Positions 37,079 to 45,687 of a stretch of 64,000 nt of DNA are shown piece after piece. How positions within the stretch are numbered: the first letter of the stretch is position 1; every line of letters begins with the position of its first letter. The notes below the pieces were generated by a model that did no database searches, was not told the origin of the DNA, and worked only from the letters and a program-made list of their open reading frames with translations. This DNA comes from Halorussus aquaticus. Its GTDB lineage: Archaea > Halobacteriota > Halobacteria > Halobacteriales > Haladaptataceae. The stretch spans positions 3,162,001-3,226,000 of the forward strand of contig NZ_CP100400.1 of assembly GCF_024218795.1 (NCBI RefSeq). Reading direction: 5' to 3'. The position numbers were made by a program, and so were the translations under genes.

Positions 37079-37632
37079 TCGAGCGCGAACGACTCCACCG
37101 TCGAGTACTCCGGTCCCTCGTCGGTCAGTACGCTCTCAGTCAGGCGAATCTCGGTGACTTCGGTGGTGCCGACTGTCGGGTCCAACTCCTCGACGTTCTC
37201 CTGAACCAGTTCCTTGCCGCCAGCGTGTTCCATCCGCGCGAGGGTGACGTGGGGCGTGAAGTCGTGGTCCTCGGGGTCGAACCCGAGCCTCGTCACCTCG
37301 CGCTCGATGGCCTCGTGGAGGGCGGTCATCTGCTCGCCCCCCTCGCTCACGCCGAGCCAGAGGACCTTGATGTACCCGATGTCCGGGAAGACGCCGACAC
37401 CGTCGTAGGTCGCCTCGAAGGGTCCGACTCCGGACTTCTCGATAGCCCGCTGGACGGCGTTCTTCACCCGCGGGAGTTCGCCCTGATTCACGTCGCCGAG
37501 GAACTTGAGCGTGACGTGGGCCTGCTCGGGGTCGGTGAAGTTCAGGCCGGTCGCGTCCGCGAACTGCGCTTGGACCTGCTCTACCTCGGCGGCGAAATCG
37601 TCGGGCAAGTCGATGCTCACGAAGAGTCTCAT
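37075..37632 (-). CDS. thpR: RNA 2',3'-cyclic phosphodiesterase
   Basis: 185 aa of the 2H phosphoesterase (LigT) family, which opens 2',3'-cyclic phosphates in RNA. The two catalytic HxTx motifs are His39-Val-Thr41 (HVTLKFLG) and His128-Val-Thr130 (HVTLARM). The start MRLFVSIDLPDDF is typical. It is followed by the acetyltransferase gene with a 4-bp overlap. Confidence 0.92.
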   Translation of the reverse strand: MRLFVSIDLPDDFAAEVEQVQAQFADATGLNFTDPEQAHVTLKFLGDVNQGELPRVKNAVQRAIEKSGVGPFEATYDGVGVFPDIGYIKVLWLGVSEGGEQMTALHEAIEREVTRLGFDPEDHDFTPHVTLARMEHAGGKELVQENVEELDPTVGTTEVTEIRLTESVLTDEGPEYSTVESFALE

Positions 37633-37811
37633 TCGTTTCGATTTCGTGGGTGGCGTGCTTGAAGGTGGGTGGTCGTGAGGACGGGCGGCCGGACGTGAAT
37701 CGGCCTCGGTGGTCTCCTGCGGAACCGAACTGAATTCGGGGACAGAGAGGGCATCCCCGCCCGATTCCTATGGCGTAGTCCTTAACACCGCTGAACGCCA
37801 AACACCGAGAC

Positions 37812-38564
37812 ATGACTGACCCCGAGGACCACGACTTCTCCGAGGACGAGCGGTTCGACGACCCCTACGAGGGGTTCGACCTCGACCCGCCCGAGTTGGA
37901 CGTGGACCCCGACAAGGTGGACCCGGTGGACTCCCGCGTCGTCGCCGACCTGCTCGACCAGCAGAACGTCGGCGACCACGTGGACGTGGAGGAACTCATC
38001 GACGTGGGCCTGAACTACATGCGAATCAACCGCTTCGAGCAGGCCGCCGACACCTTCGAGCGCGCCGCCCAGTTCGCCCCCGACGACAGCAAACTCGAAC
38101 AGGAGGCGTGGACGAACAAGGGCGCGGCCCACGCCGAACTCGACGAGTGGGACGCCGCCATCGGCGACTATCAGGAGGCCATCCGCATCGACGAGGACAG
38201 CGAACACGCCGCCACCGCCGAGACGAATCTGGCCTACGCCCTCTGGGAATCGGGCCGGAGCGAACAGGCGCTCGAACACGCCGAGAAGGCGGTCGAAATC
38301 GACGAGCGGTTCGCCGAGGCATGGTTCAACCGCGGGTTCTTCCTGCTCGAACGCGGTCTCGCCGAGGACGCCCTGACCAGCCTCGAAAACGCCATCCGAC
38401 TCGGTCTGCGCAACTCCCAGATATTGGACGAGAAGGCCCGCGCCCTCGAAGAACTCGGTCAGTACGACGAGGCCGAGGAGATTGCAGAGGAGGCCGAGGA
38501 ACTGCGCGAACAGGCCGAACAGGAACTCATCGACGAACAGGAGGAACAGCGACGACAGCAATGA
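37812..38564 (+). CDS. TPR-repeat protein
   Basis: 250 aa, highly acidic N-terminus, then about four tetratricopeptide repeats (LNYMRINRFEQAADTFERA, AHAELDEWDAAIGDYQEAI, YALWESGRSEQALEHAEKA, LLERGLAEDALTSLENAI) and a Glu/Gln-rich coiled end. It should be a scaffold for protein contacts. Its stop overlaps the start of the DUF424 gene by four bases, so the two are coupled and may act together. Confidence 0.88.
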   Translation: MTDPEDHDFSEDERFDDPYEGFDLDPPELDVDPDKVDPVDSRVVADLLDQQNVGDHVDVEELIDVGLNYMRINRFEQAADTFERAAQFAPDDSKLEQEAWTNKGAAHAELDEWDAAIGDYQEAIRIDEDSEHAATAETNLAYALWESGRSEQALEHAEKAVEIDERFAEAWFNRGFFLLERGLAEDALTSLENAIRLGLRNSQILDEKARALEELGQYDEAEEIAEEAEELREQAEQELIDEQEEQRRQQ

Positions 38565-38851
38565 TACTCAACGAGCGCGAGACCGACGAGGGGTTGCTCG
38601 TCGCGGTCTGTGACGACGACGTTCTCGGCGAGACGTTCGAGGACGACGGCGTCTCGCTGACCGTCACCGAGGAGTTCTACGGCGGCGAGGAGGCAGACGA
38701 ACAGACCGTCGTGGACAGTCTCGCCCGCGCCTCGGTCGCCAACCTCGTCGGGACCGAAGCGGTCGAACTCGCGATTCGAGAGGGGTTCGTGGACGAGGCG
38801 AACGTCCTCGACGTGGAGACGACCCGCCACGCCCAGTTTCTCCGGATGTAG
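38561..38851 (+). CDS. DUF424-family protein
   Basis: 96 aa, MILNERETDEGLLVAVCDDDVLG start, GGEEADEQTVVDSLARASVANLVG core, and a conserved hydrophobic end AQFLRM. Members occur across archaea, often near translation genes, with unknown function. The ATG overlaps the TPR gene stop. Confidence 0.85.
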   Translation: MILNERETDEGLLVAVCDDDVLGETFEDDGVSLTVTEEFYGGEEADEQTVVDSLARASVANLVGTEAVELAIREGFVDEANVLDVETTRHAQFLRM

Positions 38852-39094
38852 CTACTCCTCGGCGGCGCTCTCGGTTTCGCCGCCGGTCCCTTCGTCACCG
38901 TCGCTGGACCCGTCGCCATCGCCGAGCATCGGGAGGTTGACGACCATCAGCGACAGCACCGAAATCCCCGTCACTCCCGCACCGACCGACGCCAGTCCGG
39001 TGTCGAACGCGATGGCCGCCACCGCGTGGAACGCGCCGACGAACGCGAGACCCAGCAGGAGCAGGTTCGCGCCGAGTCGTCGTTTGGAGACCAT
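38852..39094 (-). CDS. Small two-helix membrane protein, 80 aa
   Basis: Two hydrophobic helices (about residues 8-28 and 38-55) and an acidic Gly/Asp/Glu-rich C-terminus. Its stop abuts the stop of the convergent DUF424 gene with no base between. No family recognised; haloarchaeal proteins of this form are common. Confidence 0.6.
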   Translation of the reverse strand: MVSKRRLGANLLLLGLAFVGAFHAVAAIAFDTGLASVGAGVTGISVLSLMVVNLPMLGDGDGSSDGDEGTGGETESAAEE

Positions 39095-39254
39095 ACGATG
39101 GCATCGGGTCGCAGGGTCTTAATCCCGTCCCCGAGTTCTCTCTTCGCCTTCGGTTTCGTCGCCCGAACGTAGCGGCCGCGACGAAACCGGTTCCGGTTAC
39201 GGACCGTCGCCGGGACCGAAGGAATGTTCTTGCTAGAAACCGTATCTCCGCCCA

Positions 39255-40499
39255 ATGGGACTGCAACAATCGGACTCGCTCGACGTCGCGCGCATCCGGG
39301 AGGACTTTCCGATTCTCCAGCGGGAGTTCGACGGCCAGCAGGTCGTCTATCTCGATAACGGCGCGACGAGTCAGAAGCCGAATCAGGTCATCGACGCCAT
39401 CGCCGACTACTACCGCAACTACAACGCTAACGTCCATCGCGGCATCCACCAGTTGAGCCAAGAGGCCTCCATCGCCTACGAGGAGGCCCACGACACTGTG
39501 GCCGAGTTCGTCGGCGCGGACGGCCGCGAGGAGATGATTTTCACGAAGAACACCACCGAGGCCGAGAACCTCGTGGCCTACGCGTGGGGCCTGAACGAAC
39601 TCGGGCCGGGCGACGAAATCGTCCTTACCGAGATGGAACACCACGCCTCGCTGGTGACGTGGCAACAGATCGGCGAGAAGACCGGCGCGGACGTGAAGTA
39701 CATCCCCGTGACCGAGGACGGCTACCTCGACATGGACGCCGCCGCCGAGATGATCACCGACGACACCGAGATGGTCAGCGTCCTCCACGTCTCGAACACG
39801 CTCGGGACCGTCAACCCCGTCTCGGAACTCGCCGACCTCGCCCACGACCACGACTCGTACATCTTCGTTGACGGCGCGCAGTCGGTGCCCAACCGTCCGG
39901 TGGACGTGAAGGACATCGACGCCGACTTCTACGCCTTCTCGGCCCACAAGATGGTCGGACCGACCGGCGTCGGCGGTCTCTACGGCAAGCGCGAAATCCT
40001 CGAAGCGATGGAGCCGTTCCAGTACGGCGGCGACATGATAAAGAAGGTCACCTTCGACGAGGCCAAGTGGAACGACCTGCCGTGGAAGTTCGAGGCCGGG
40101 ACGCCCGTCATCGCGCAGGGCATCGGCTTCGCCGAAGCGGTCGAGTACCTCGAAGACGTGGGCATGGACGCGATTCGCCGCCACGAGGAGACGCTGGCGG
40201 AGTACGCCCTCGACCGGATGGCCGAGTTCGACGACATCGAAATCTACGGCCCGACCGACCCGACCGACCGCGGCGGACTCGTCGCGTTCAACCTCGACGG
40301 GGTCCACGCCCACGACCTCGCCTCCATCATGAACGACCACGCGGTCGCCATCCGGGCGGGCGACCACTGCACCCAACCGCTCCACGACAAACTCGGCGTC
40401 GCGGCCTCTGCGCGGGCGTCGTTCTACCTCTACAACACCACCGACGAAATCGACGAACTGATGGACGCCATCGACAGCGCGCGGCAGTTGTTCGCCTGA
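39255..40499 (+). CDS. sufS: Cysteine desulfurase SufS
   Basis: 414-aa PLP enzyme that removes sulfur from cysteine for Fe-S cluster assembly. The PLP lysine is Lys232 in FSAHKMVGPTGVGGL and the persulfide-forming Cys372 lies in AGDHCTQPLHDKLG. It begins MGLQQSDSLDVARIREDFP. The sufU scaffold gene lies 1.4 kb downstream on the same strand, separated by an HD protein and a membrane protein. The last 27 bases of the gene are repeated 94 bp downstream around a palindrome (see repeat entry); the enzyme itself is complete. Confidence 0.94.
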   Translation: MGLQQSDSLDVARIREDFPILQREFDGQQVVYLDNGATSQKPNQVIDAIADYYRNYNANVHRGIHQLSQEASIAYEEAHDTVAEFVGADGREEMIFTKNTTEAENLVAYAWGLNELGPGDEIVLTEMEHHASLVTWQQIGEKTGADVKYIPVTEDGYLDMDAAAEMITDDTEMVSVLHVSNTLGTVNPVSELADLAHDHDSYIFVDGAQSVPNRPVDVKDIDADFYAFSAHKMVGPTGVGGLYGKREILEAMEPFQYGGDMIKKVTFDEAKWNDLPWKFEAGTPVIAQGIGFAEAVEYLEDVGMDAIRRHEETLAEYALDRMAEFDDIEIYGPTDPTDRGGLVAFNLDGVHAHDLASIMNDHAVAIRAGDHCTQPLHDKLGVAASARASFYLYNTTDEIDELMDAIDSARQLFA

Positions 40500-40606
40500 C
40501 AGTACGACTTTTCATCGACGTTTTGCGAGGGCGCGACTCGCGAGTCGCGCCCGAAGTAAAAGGTCGGACAGCGCGCGGCAGTTGTTCGCCTAATCCGACT
40601 CCTTTT
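40473..40606. repeat. Duplicated sufS tail flanking a 24-bp perfect palindrome
   Basis: Copy 1 (40473-40499, ending TGA) and copy 2 (40567-40593, ending TAA) differ at one base and are 94 bp apart. Between them are the arm ATCGACGTTTTGCGAGG, a perfect palindrome at 40529-40552 (GGGCGCGACTCG and its complement) and the arm TAAAAGGTCGGA. The arms match those of the element behind the aminopeptidase at 3721-3778. T-tracts follow each copy (40508-40512 and 40602-40606), so the duplication also doubles the terminator. Confidence 0.92.
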
Positions 40607-40632
40607 TCCGGCTTTCCTGTGTTTCGGGTGAT

Positions 40633-41319
40633 ATGAGACAGAAGGTGCGCGAGCGCGCCGAGACGTACTTCGACGGCGTTTCGGCGAGCAAATCGAGCCG
40701 AGGCTCGTCAGAGCTTCGCTCTGACGGCGTCTCTCCGTCTCACGACTGGCACCACGTCCGGCGAGTCGCCAGACTCGCCGAGACGCTCGCCGAAGAGACG
40801 GAACCGGGGAGGATAGATGAGGACGTGCTGTTCGCCGCGGTCTGGCTCCACGACATCGGCCGGGCGAAGGAGGACCGCGGCGAAATCGACGACCACGCCG
40901 AGTGGGGCGCGACGGAGGCGGGCGAAATCCTCCGCGACCTCGGTGCAGGCGACGAGACCGTCGAAGCGGTCCAGCACTGCATCCGGGCGCACCGCTACTC
41001 CAACGACGTGGAACCCGAGACCCGCGAGGCCGAAATCCTCTCCGACGCCGACAACCTCGACGCGCTCGGCGCGGTCGGAATCGCCCGGTGTTTCTCCTAC
41101 GGCGGCGAACTCGGCAGTCCGATGCACGACCCCGACCTGCCGCCGGAGGCCGACGAGACCGACGCCGGAGCGACGCAGTTCAACCACCTCCACAAGAAAA
41201 TCCTCGCGCTCCCCGAGCGAATGTACACCGAGGCTGGCCGGGAAGTCGCCGAGGAGCGCCGGGCGTACGTCGCCGACTTCGCCGAGCGGTTCGAGCGCGA
41301 GGTCGCGGGCGATGCCTGA
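40633..41319 (+). CDS. HD-domain phosphohydrolase with an in-frame tandem-hairpin insertion
   Basis: 228 aa. The HD metal site includes SHDWHHVRRVARLAETLAEE, WLHDIGRAKED and HCIRAHRY, typical of metal-dependent phosphohydrolases acting on nucleotides or cyclic nucleotides; the substrate is unknown. Between Asp14-Gly-Val and Asp31-Gly-Val-Ser-Pro-Ser lies a 17-residue Ser/Arg/Glu-rich segment that other family members are expected to lack. Removing those 51 bp restores YFDGVSPSHDWHH. The frame stays open, so the protein is probably still made. Start ATG at 40633. Confidence 0.85.
   Translation: MRQKVRERAETYFDGVSASKSSRGSSELRSDGVSPSHDWHHVRRVARLAETLAEETEPGRIDEDVLFAAVWLHDIGRAKEDRGEIDDHAEWGATEAGEILRDLGAGDETVEAVQHCIRAHRYSNDVEPETREAEILSDADNLDALGAVGIARCFSYGGELGSPMHDPDLPPEADETDAGATQFNHLHKKILALPERMYTEAGREVAEERRAYVADFAERFEREVAGDA
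40672..40730. mobile_element. 51-bp tandem-hairpin insertion inside the HD gene
   Basis: GACGGCGT occurs at 40672-40679 and again at 40723-40730, bounding a 51-bp unit. Inside are hairpin 1 at 40694-40707 (CGAGCC-GA-GGCTCG) and hairpin 2 at 40707-40725 (GTCAGAGC-TTC-GCTCTGAC). It has no open frame of its own. It resembles a target-site-duplicating miniature palindromic element. Confidence 0.7.
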
Positions 41320-41374
41320 AATCTGACAGTCAGGAATCGGCCGTGTTTTATCGCATCGGTCCAACCATCCGGAC

Positions 41375-41821
41375 ATGGTAGACTGGACTATCGCGTCCCT
41401 GATGGCGATTCACGTACTGATGGCCGTCCTCTGGACCGGCGGCTACCTCGTGACCGGGATGCTCGTCCTGCCCGCGGCCCGGCGCAACGACGCGCCCGGG
41501 TTCGCGCTGGACGTGCTGGACTCGCTGAAGTGGTTCGCGTTCGGCGGTATCGTGGTGATGGGCGCGTCGGGCGGCGGCGCGCTCTGGTACCTGTACGACA
41601 ACGAACTCCCCGAGGGGCTTCGCGGCACCGCACTCATCGCCATGATGACCCTCTACGGCGTCTTCGCGCTGACGAGCGTCTGGTCGTGGTACGAGACCAA
41701 GACCGCCCGCGAGGCGAGCGTCCGCGAACTCCCGACTCGACTGAAGATGGCGTTCCGGACGAACTCGCTGGTCGCCACCCTGCTGGTGGTGGACGCCGCG
41801 CTCATCGGCTACGCAGTGTAG
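41375..41821 (+). CDS. Four-helix membrane protein, CopD-like
   Basis: 148 aa with four transmembrane helices. HVLMAVLWTGGYLVTGMLVLPAA contains the His and Trp-Thr-Gly pattern seen in the CopD/YozB-type membrane family. It could bind haem or a metal within the membrane, but no further evidence exists. ATG at 41375 is the first in frame. It lies between the HD protein and sufU on the same strand. Confidence 0.72.
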   Translation: MVDWTIASLMAIHVLMAVLWTGGYLVTGMLVLPAARRNDAPGFALDVLDSLKWFAFGGIVVMGASGGGALWYLYDNELPEGLRGTALIAMMTLYGVFALTSVWSWYETKTAREASVRELPTRLKMAFRTNSLVATLLVVDAALIGYAV

Positions 41822-41879
41822 TCGCGCAATTGCGTCTGCGCAACCCTTTTACGCCGTACTCACCTATCTGCGTTCAACA

Positions 41880-42308
41880 ATGGGCATGGGCTCGGACATG
41901 TATCGCCAGCAGATTCTCGACCACTACAAGAACCCGCGTAACTACGGGGAACTGGAAGAGAAGACCTACTCTCACGCTGGCGAGAACCCGATGTGTGGCG
42001 ACGAAATCACGATAGACGTACAGCTCGACGAGGACGACGAGGTCATCGAGCGAGTCGCGTTCCGCGGCGACGGCTGCGCCATCAGTCAGGCCAGCGCGAG
42101 CATGCTGAGCAAGGAGCTGAAGGGCATGCCCGTCGCGGAGATGCGGGAACTCGACCGCGACGACGTTATCGACATGCTCGGGGTGGACATCAGCCCGATG
42201 CGGGTCAAGTGCGCGGTCCTCGCCGAGAAGGTCGTGCAGGACGGCGCGGAGATTTACGAGGGCGAGAAGGACCTCGACAAGACGACGACCGAAGACGACG
42301 ACGAGTAA
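41880..42308 (+). CDS. sufU: Fe-S cluster assembly scaffold SufU/IscU family
   Basis: 142 aa; the three cluster/zinc cysteines are Cys39 (NPMCGDEI, followed by Asp41), Cys66 (GDGCAISQASASML) and Cys111 (RVKCAVL). It receives sulfur from SufS and passes Fe-S clusters to targets. The C-terminus is acidic. A TATA-like CTTTTACG about 29 bp upstream fits a leaderless start at 41880. Downstream GTTTTTC at 42320-42326 may terminate the transcript. Confidence 0.92.
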   Translation: MGMGSDMYRQQILDHYKNPRNYGELEEKTYSHAGENPMCGDEITIDVQLDEDDEVIERVAFRGDGCAISQASASMLSKELKGMPVAEMRELDRDDVIDMLGVDISPMRVKCAVLAEKVVQDGAEIYEGEKDLDKTTTEDDDE

Positions 42309-42411
42309 CCCGGCGGTTCCGTTTTTCACCGCGAGCGGACGTAGCGATTCGTCTACTCCAGCCAGCGACGCCATTCTGTGATACCATCACGACCGGCCCA
42401 TCAGAAATCGG

Positions 42412-43401
42412 TCACACGAGGTCGTAGTATTCGGAGAACACCTCGACCGTCGCCTTGAACAGCGCGAGGACGATGGGACCGACGAAGATGCCGATAGCGC
42501 CGAGGAAGTACGCCGCACCGAACACCCCGAGGAGGACGACCCCGGAGTGAAGCGACGACTCCTTGTCGATGACGAGCGCGCGCAGGTAGTCGTCGGTGAT
42601 CGCGACGACCGTCATCCCGTAGACGACCAGCAGAGCGGCCGCGAGCGGTCGTCCCTCTACGACGAGATAGATGGTCGCACCGCCCATGACCGGAGCGACG
42701 CCGACTATCGGGACCATCGCCAGAAACATCATCACGACCGTCCAGAAGGCGGCGTCGGGGACTCCGAGTACGAAGAGACCGAGTCCGGAGACGAACCCCT
42801 GTAGAGAGGCGACGAAGACGTGGCCCTTCAGGACTGCCCACGTCACTTCCTCGGCCGCGCCGTAGAGTCGGTTCTGCACGCCCTCCGGAAGCGGCGTGAC
42901 GTCTTTGGCCCAGCGAACGAGAGTGTCTCCGTCCTTGAGCAGGTAATAGAGGAGGAAGAGGAACAGGAGAACGCCGAGGAAGACGTGGATGCCGGTACTC
43001 GCCAGACCGGAACTCCGTTCGGCGACCATCGACCCGAGACTCTCGATGAACCCACTGACTTGGGGTCCGATCTGAACGCCGACGGTTCGTTCGACGAACC
43101 GCTCCGCCGACCGGAACGTGGGCAGTTCGCTCAGACTCGTCGGAACGTCGCCGACGCCTTCGAGTGCGGCCCTGACGAGGAACGCGGCCGGTCCCACGAA
43201 GAGCACGACCGTCACGGCGACGAGCAGGAGCGCGGAGACGCGCTCCCCGATTTCGGGTGCTAACCGCCGCTGGGCCGGTGTGAGTACGAACGCCACTAGC
43301 ATCGCCGCGAGGAGGTAATCGAGGAACGGCCTGACGACGAGTATCGAGAGAACCGCGAGCGTGCCGACCAGAACGACGGCGAACGCGGTTCGGGCCTTCA
43401 T
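42412..43401 (-). CDS. AI-2E family transporter (PerM-like permease)
   Basis: 329 aa with about seven hydrophobic segments in the AI-2E/UPF0118 pattern: an N-terminal helical pair (LDYLLAAMLVAFVLTPAQRRL), an amphipathic extramembrane domain in the middle, then FLLYYLLKDGD and the conserved end VPIVGVAPVMGG ... GVFGAAYFLGAIGIFVGPI. Members export small molecules or act in Na+(Li+)/H+ antiport; the substrate here is unknown. It is convergent with sufU. Confidence 0.88.
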   Translation of the reverse strand: MKARTAFAVVLVGTLAVLSILVVRPFLDYLLAAMLVAFVLTPAQRRLAPEIGERVSALLLVAVTVVLFVGPAAFLVRAALEGVGDVPTSLSELPTFRSAERFVERTVGVQIGPQVSGFIESLGSMVAERSSGLASTGIHVFLGVLLFLFLLYYLLKDGDTLVRWAKDVTPLPEGVQNRLYGAAEEVTWAVLKGHVFVASLQGFVSGLGLFVLGVPDAAFWTVVMMFLAMVPIVGVAPVMGGATIYLVVEGRPLAAALLVVYGMTVVAITDDYLRALVIDKESSLHSGVVLLGVFGAAYFLGAIGIFVGPIVLALFKATVEVFSEYYDLV

Positions 43402-43565
43402 GTATCCCCATAGACGCGACTGGCGCGTAAAGGCAGACGGGCCGACTCGACGGCTAGGGTCGTGTGTGTACGCTTCAACCGGCCAGTCTCGGCTGTCGCG
43501 CCGATCGAATTTCTACGACTACAGAAACGAAGAATCGAGAACGGAGAACCGAGAACGAATACCGT

Positions 43566-44600
43566 TTACTCGGGCTTCAGACCGGCGTCTTGGACGCGCA
43601 TCACGGCCTCGCCGTCGGCGAGGTTGGGCGCGTCCACGAGGCGGACGATACGCTTGTCGCCCTTCGATTTCCGGAGATAGATGCGGAACGTGGACTTGTG
43701 CCCGAGGATGTTCCCGCCGATGGGTTGGGTCGGGTCGCCGAAGAACGAGTCGGGGTTGGACGCGACCTGATTCGTCACGACCACGGCGGTGTTGTGGAGG
43801 TTACCCACCTTGTCGAGGTCGTGGAGGTGCTTGTTGAGTTTCTGCTGGCGCTCGGCGAGTTCGCCACGGCCGACGTACTCCGCGCGGAAGTGGGCCGTCA
43901 GCGAGTCCACGCAGAGCAGGCGGACGGGGTACTCGTCGTCCTGCGTCTCGTTGGCGAGTTCCTCGGCCTTCTCGGCCAGGAGCATCTGGTGGTTGGAGTT
44001 GAACGCCTTGGCGACGTGAATCTTGTCGAGGAAGTCCTCGACGAGTTCCTCCATCGCCTCGTCGTCGTCGGGCGTGCCCTCGATTTCGCGCTCGTCCATC
44101 GCGGCCTGAATCGCCTCGTCCGGGAGACCCCGAACCATGTCGTCGATACGCTCGGGTCGGAACGTGTCCTCGCTGTCCACGAACATGGCGCTCCCGCCGA
44201 GACCGCCGTGTTCGCGCGGAAGCTGGACGTTGACCGCGAGCTGGTGGGTGACCTGAGACTTCCCGGCACCGAACTCGCCGTACACTTCGGTGATGGACTG
44301 GGTCTCGACGCCGCCGCCCAGAAGCTCGTCCACCTCGTCGATTTTCCACTTGAGCTTGCCGATCTTCTCGCGGCGTTCCAGCACGGCCGCGCCGGTCTCG
44401 AACCCGCCCACGTCGGCGGCCTCGCGGGCCGCCTGAACGATGTCGGAGGCGGTCGAGTCGCCGACGTCGGCGGTGTTCGAGAGTTCGCTAAGGGCCGCGA
44501 CCGCGAGGCCCTCGTAGGAGTCGAAGCCTGCGTCTCGGAGCTTTTCCGCCGTCGCCGGACCGACGCCCGGCAGTTCTTCGAGGTCTACGTCTGCTGCCAT
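43566..44600 (-). CDS. radA: DNA repair and recombination protein RadA
   Basis: 344-aa archaeal Rad51/RecA homologue that forms filaments on single-stranded DNA. N-terminal helix-hairpin-helix [17 protein letters not shown], Walker A GEFGAGKS at residues 108-115, RLLCVDSL as Walker B, and the DNA-binding loops around [15 protein letters not shown] and [20 protein letters not shown]. No intein is seen. It is transcribed alone from its own leaderless promoter. Confidence 0.97.
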   Translation of the reverse strand: MAADVDLEELPGVGPATAEKLRDAGFDSYEGLAVAALSELSNTADVGDSTASDIVQAAREAADVGGFETGAAVLERREKIGKLKWKIDEVDELLGGGVETQSITEVYGEFGAGKSQVTHQLAVNVQLPREHGGLGGSAMFVDSEDTFRPERIDDMVRGLPDEAIQAAMDEREIEGTPDDDEAMEELVEDFLDKIHVAKAFNSNHQMLLAEKAEELANETQDDEYPVRLLCVDSLTAHFRAEYVGRGELAERQQKLNKHLHDLDKVGNLHNTAVVVTNQVASNPDSFFGDPTQPIGGNILGHKSTFRIYLRKSKGDKRIVRLVDAPNLADGEAVMRVQDAGLKPE

Positions 44601-44624
44601 CGTACACTTCGCTTGTGCGCCCCA

Positions 44625-44634
44625 TCATATAAAC
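44625..44634 (-). promoter_or_regulatory. radA TATA box
   Basis: On the minus strand GTTTATATGA is centred about 28 bp before the ATG at 44598-44600, a textbook haloarchaeal leaderless promoter. Confidence 0.65.
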
Positions 44635-44790
44635 CCCCGCTAACACCATAGTGAAAGTGAAAATGACGGACGTGGACGGGATGGTCGAATCCGACCACCG
44701 GGGTTTAAAATGGAAAACTCGCGCGCCGAACGACAGCAGAGAGTCCGTCGGGAACGCGTCTCACGAACGGCGGGTCTCGCCGTTCCGAAC

Positions 44791-45687
44791 TCATCCGAGG
44801 TCGGCGTCTTCGAACCGCCAGTACCCCGCGACGACCGGGGCGAGGCCCCACGCGAGCAACACGACCGCCGAGAACCAGTTTTCTAGGTAGAACGGAACTT
44901 CGCCAACGAGACGATTGGCGAGTGCGAGTTGCTCGGGCGTCGCAGTTGTCGGGACGTCTTCGAGGGGGAACTGGGGGACCTCGCTCACCCGCTGGTCGAG
45001 GGCCGCACCGGCGAGGACGCGGTACGCTTCGAGCGGGTTGAGGCGCTTCAGGAGGAAGTACCACGGCTCGGCCCGGAGACCCGGGAGCGAACCGGTAACC
45101 GCGTAGTACGCCCCGACGGCCACCGGTTTCCAGAAGAACACCATCCCCACGAACGACCCGACGGTGAGCGTCATCGCTCGGCCACGGGTCGCCGCCGCGG
45201 CGGACCCGCCGACGGCCACTCCCGTGAACGTCAGGCCGACCAGTACGCTGGCGGCGACGAACCCCCCGAACGTCGCGGCGTCGGGGGCACCGTACAGCAC
45301 CGCGACGAGGACGCTGGCCGCGGCAAATCCGACCGCTAACGCCGTGCCGGTGACGAGTCCTCGCCCGGCGAGTTTCCCCACCACCACGTCGAACCGGGTG
45401 AACGGGTAGCTCAGCAACACCCGCAGGCTCCCCGACCGGCGCTCGCCGACCACGGACATGTAGCCTGCGACCAGTGCGATACCCGGGACGAACAGTTGCG
45501 CGAGCATCGCCACCCCCGTCAGCGCCATCGCGGCGTCGACGGTCACGGGGTCCGGAAAGAGCTGTTCGGCCGAGAGCAGCGACATCGCGAGGAAGGCCAC
45601 GAAGACCGCGATGATTCCCCAGAGCAGTTTCGAGCGCACGGCGTCTTCGAAGTCCTTGCGGGCCACGTCCGCCCACGTCGCCGTCAC
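44791..45687 (-). CDS. ABC-2 type transporter permease
   Basis: 298 aa, six hydrophobic segments typical of ABC-2/NosY-like permeases: cytoplasmic start [44 protein letters not shown], and a final helix before WRFEDADLG. The GTG start at 45685-45687 overlaps the TGA of the ATPase gene (GTGA), showing translational coupling. With the ATPase it forms an exporter of unknown substrate; similar pairs export copper-related, lipid or drug substrates. Confidence 0.87.
   Translation of the reverse strand: MTATWADVARKDFEDAVRSKLLWGIIAVFVAFLAMSLLSAEQLFPDPVTVDAAMALTGVAMLAQLFVPGIALVAGYMSVVGERRSGSLRVLLSYPFTRFDVVVGKLAGRGLVTGTALAVGFAAASVLVAVLYGAPDAATFGGFVAASVLVGLTFTGVAVGGSAAAATRGRAMTLTVGSFVGMVFFWKPVAVGAYYAVTGSLPGLRAEPWYFLLKRLNPLEAYRVLAGAALDQRVSEVPQFPLEDVPTTATPEQLALANRLVGEVPFYLENWFSAVVLLAWGLAPVVAGYWRFEDADLG

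Noticed and set aside
38895-40385. 496-aa minus-strand frame
   Set aside because: Antisense to sufS, whose catalytic residues are all intact; the Val/Asp/Gly-rich translation is a typical shadow.
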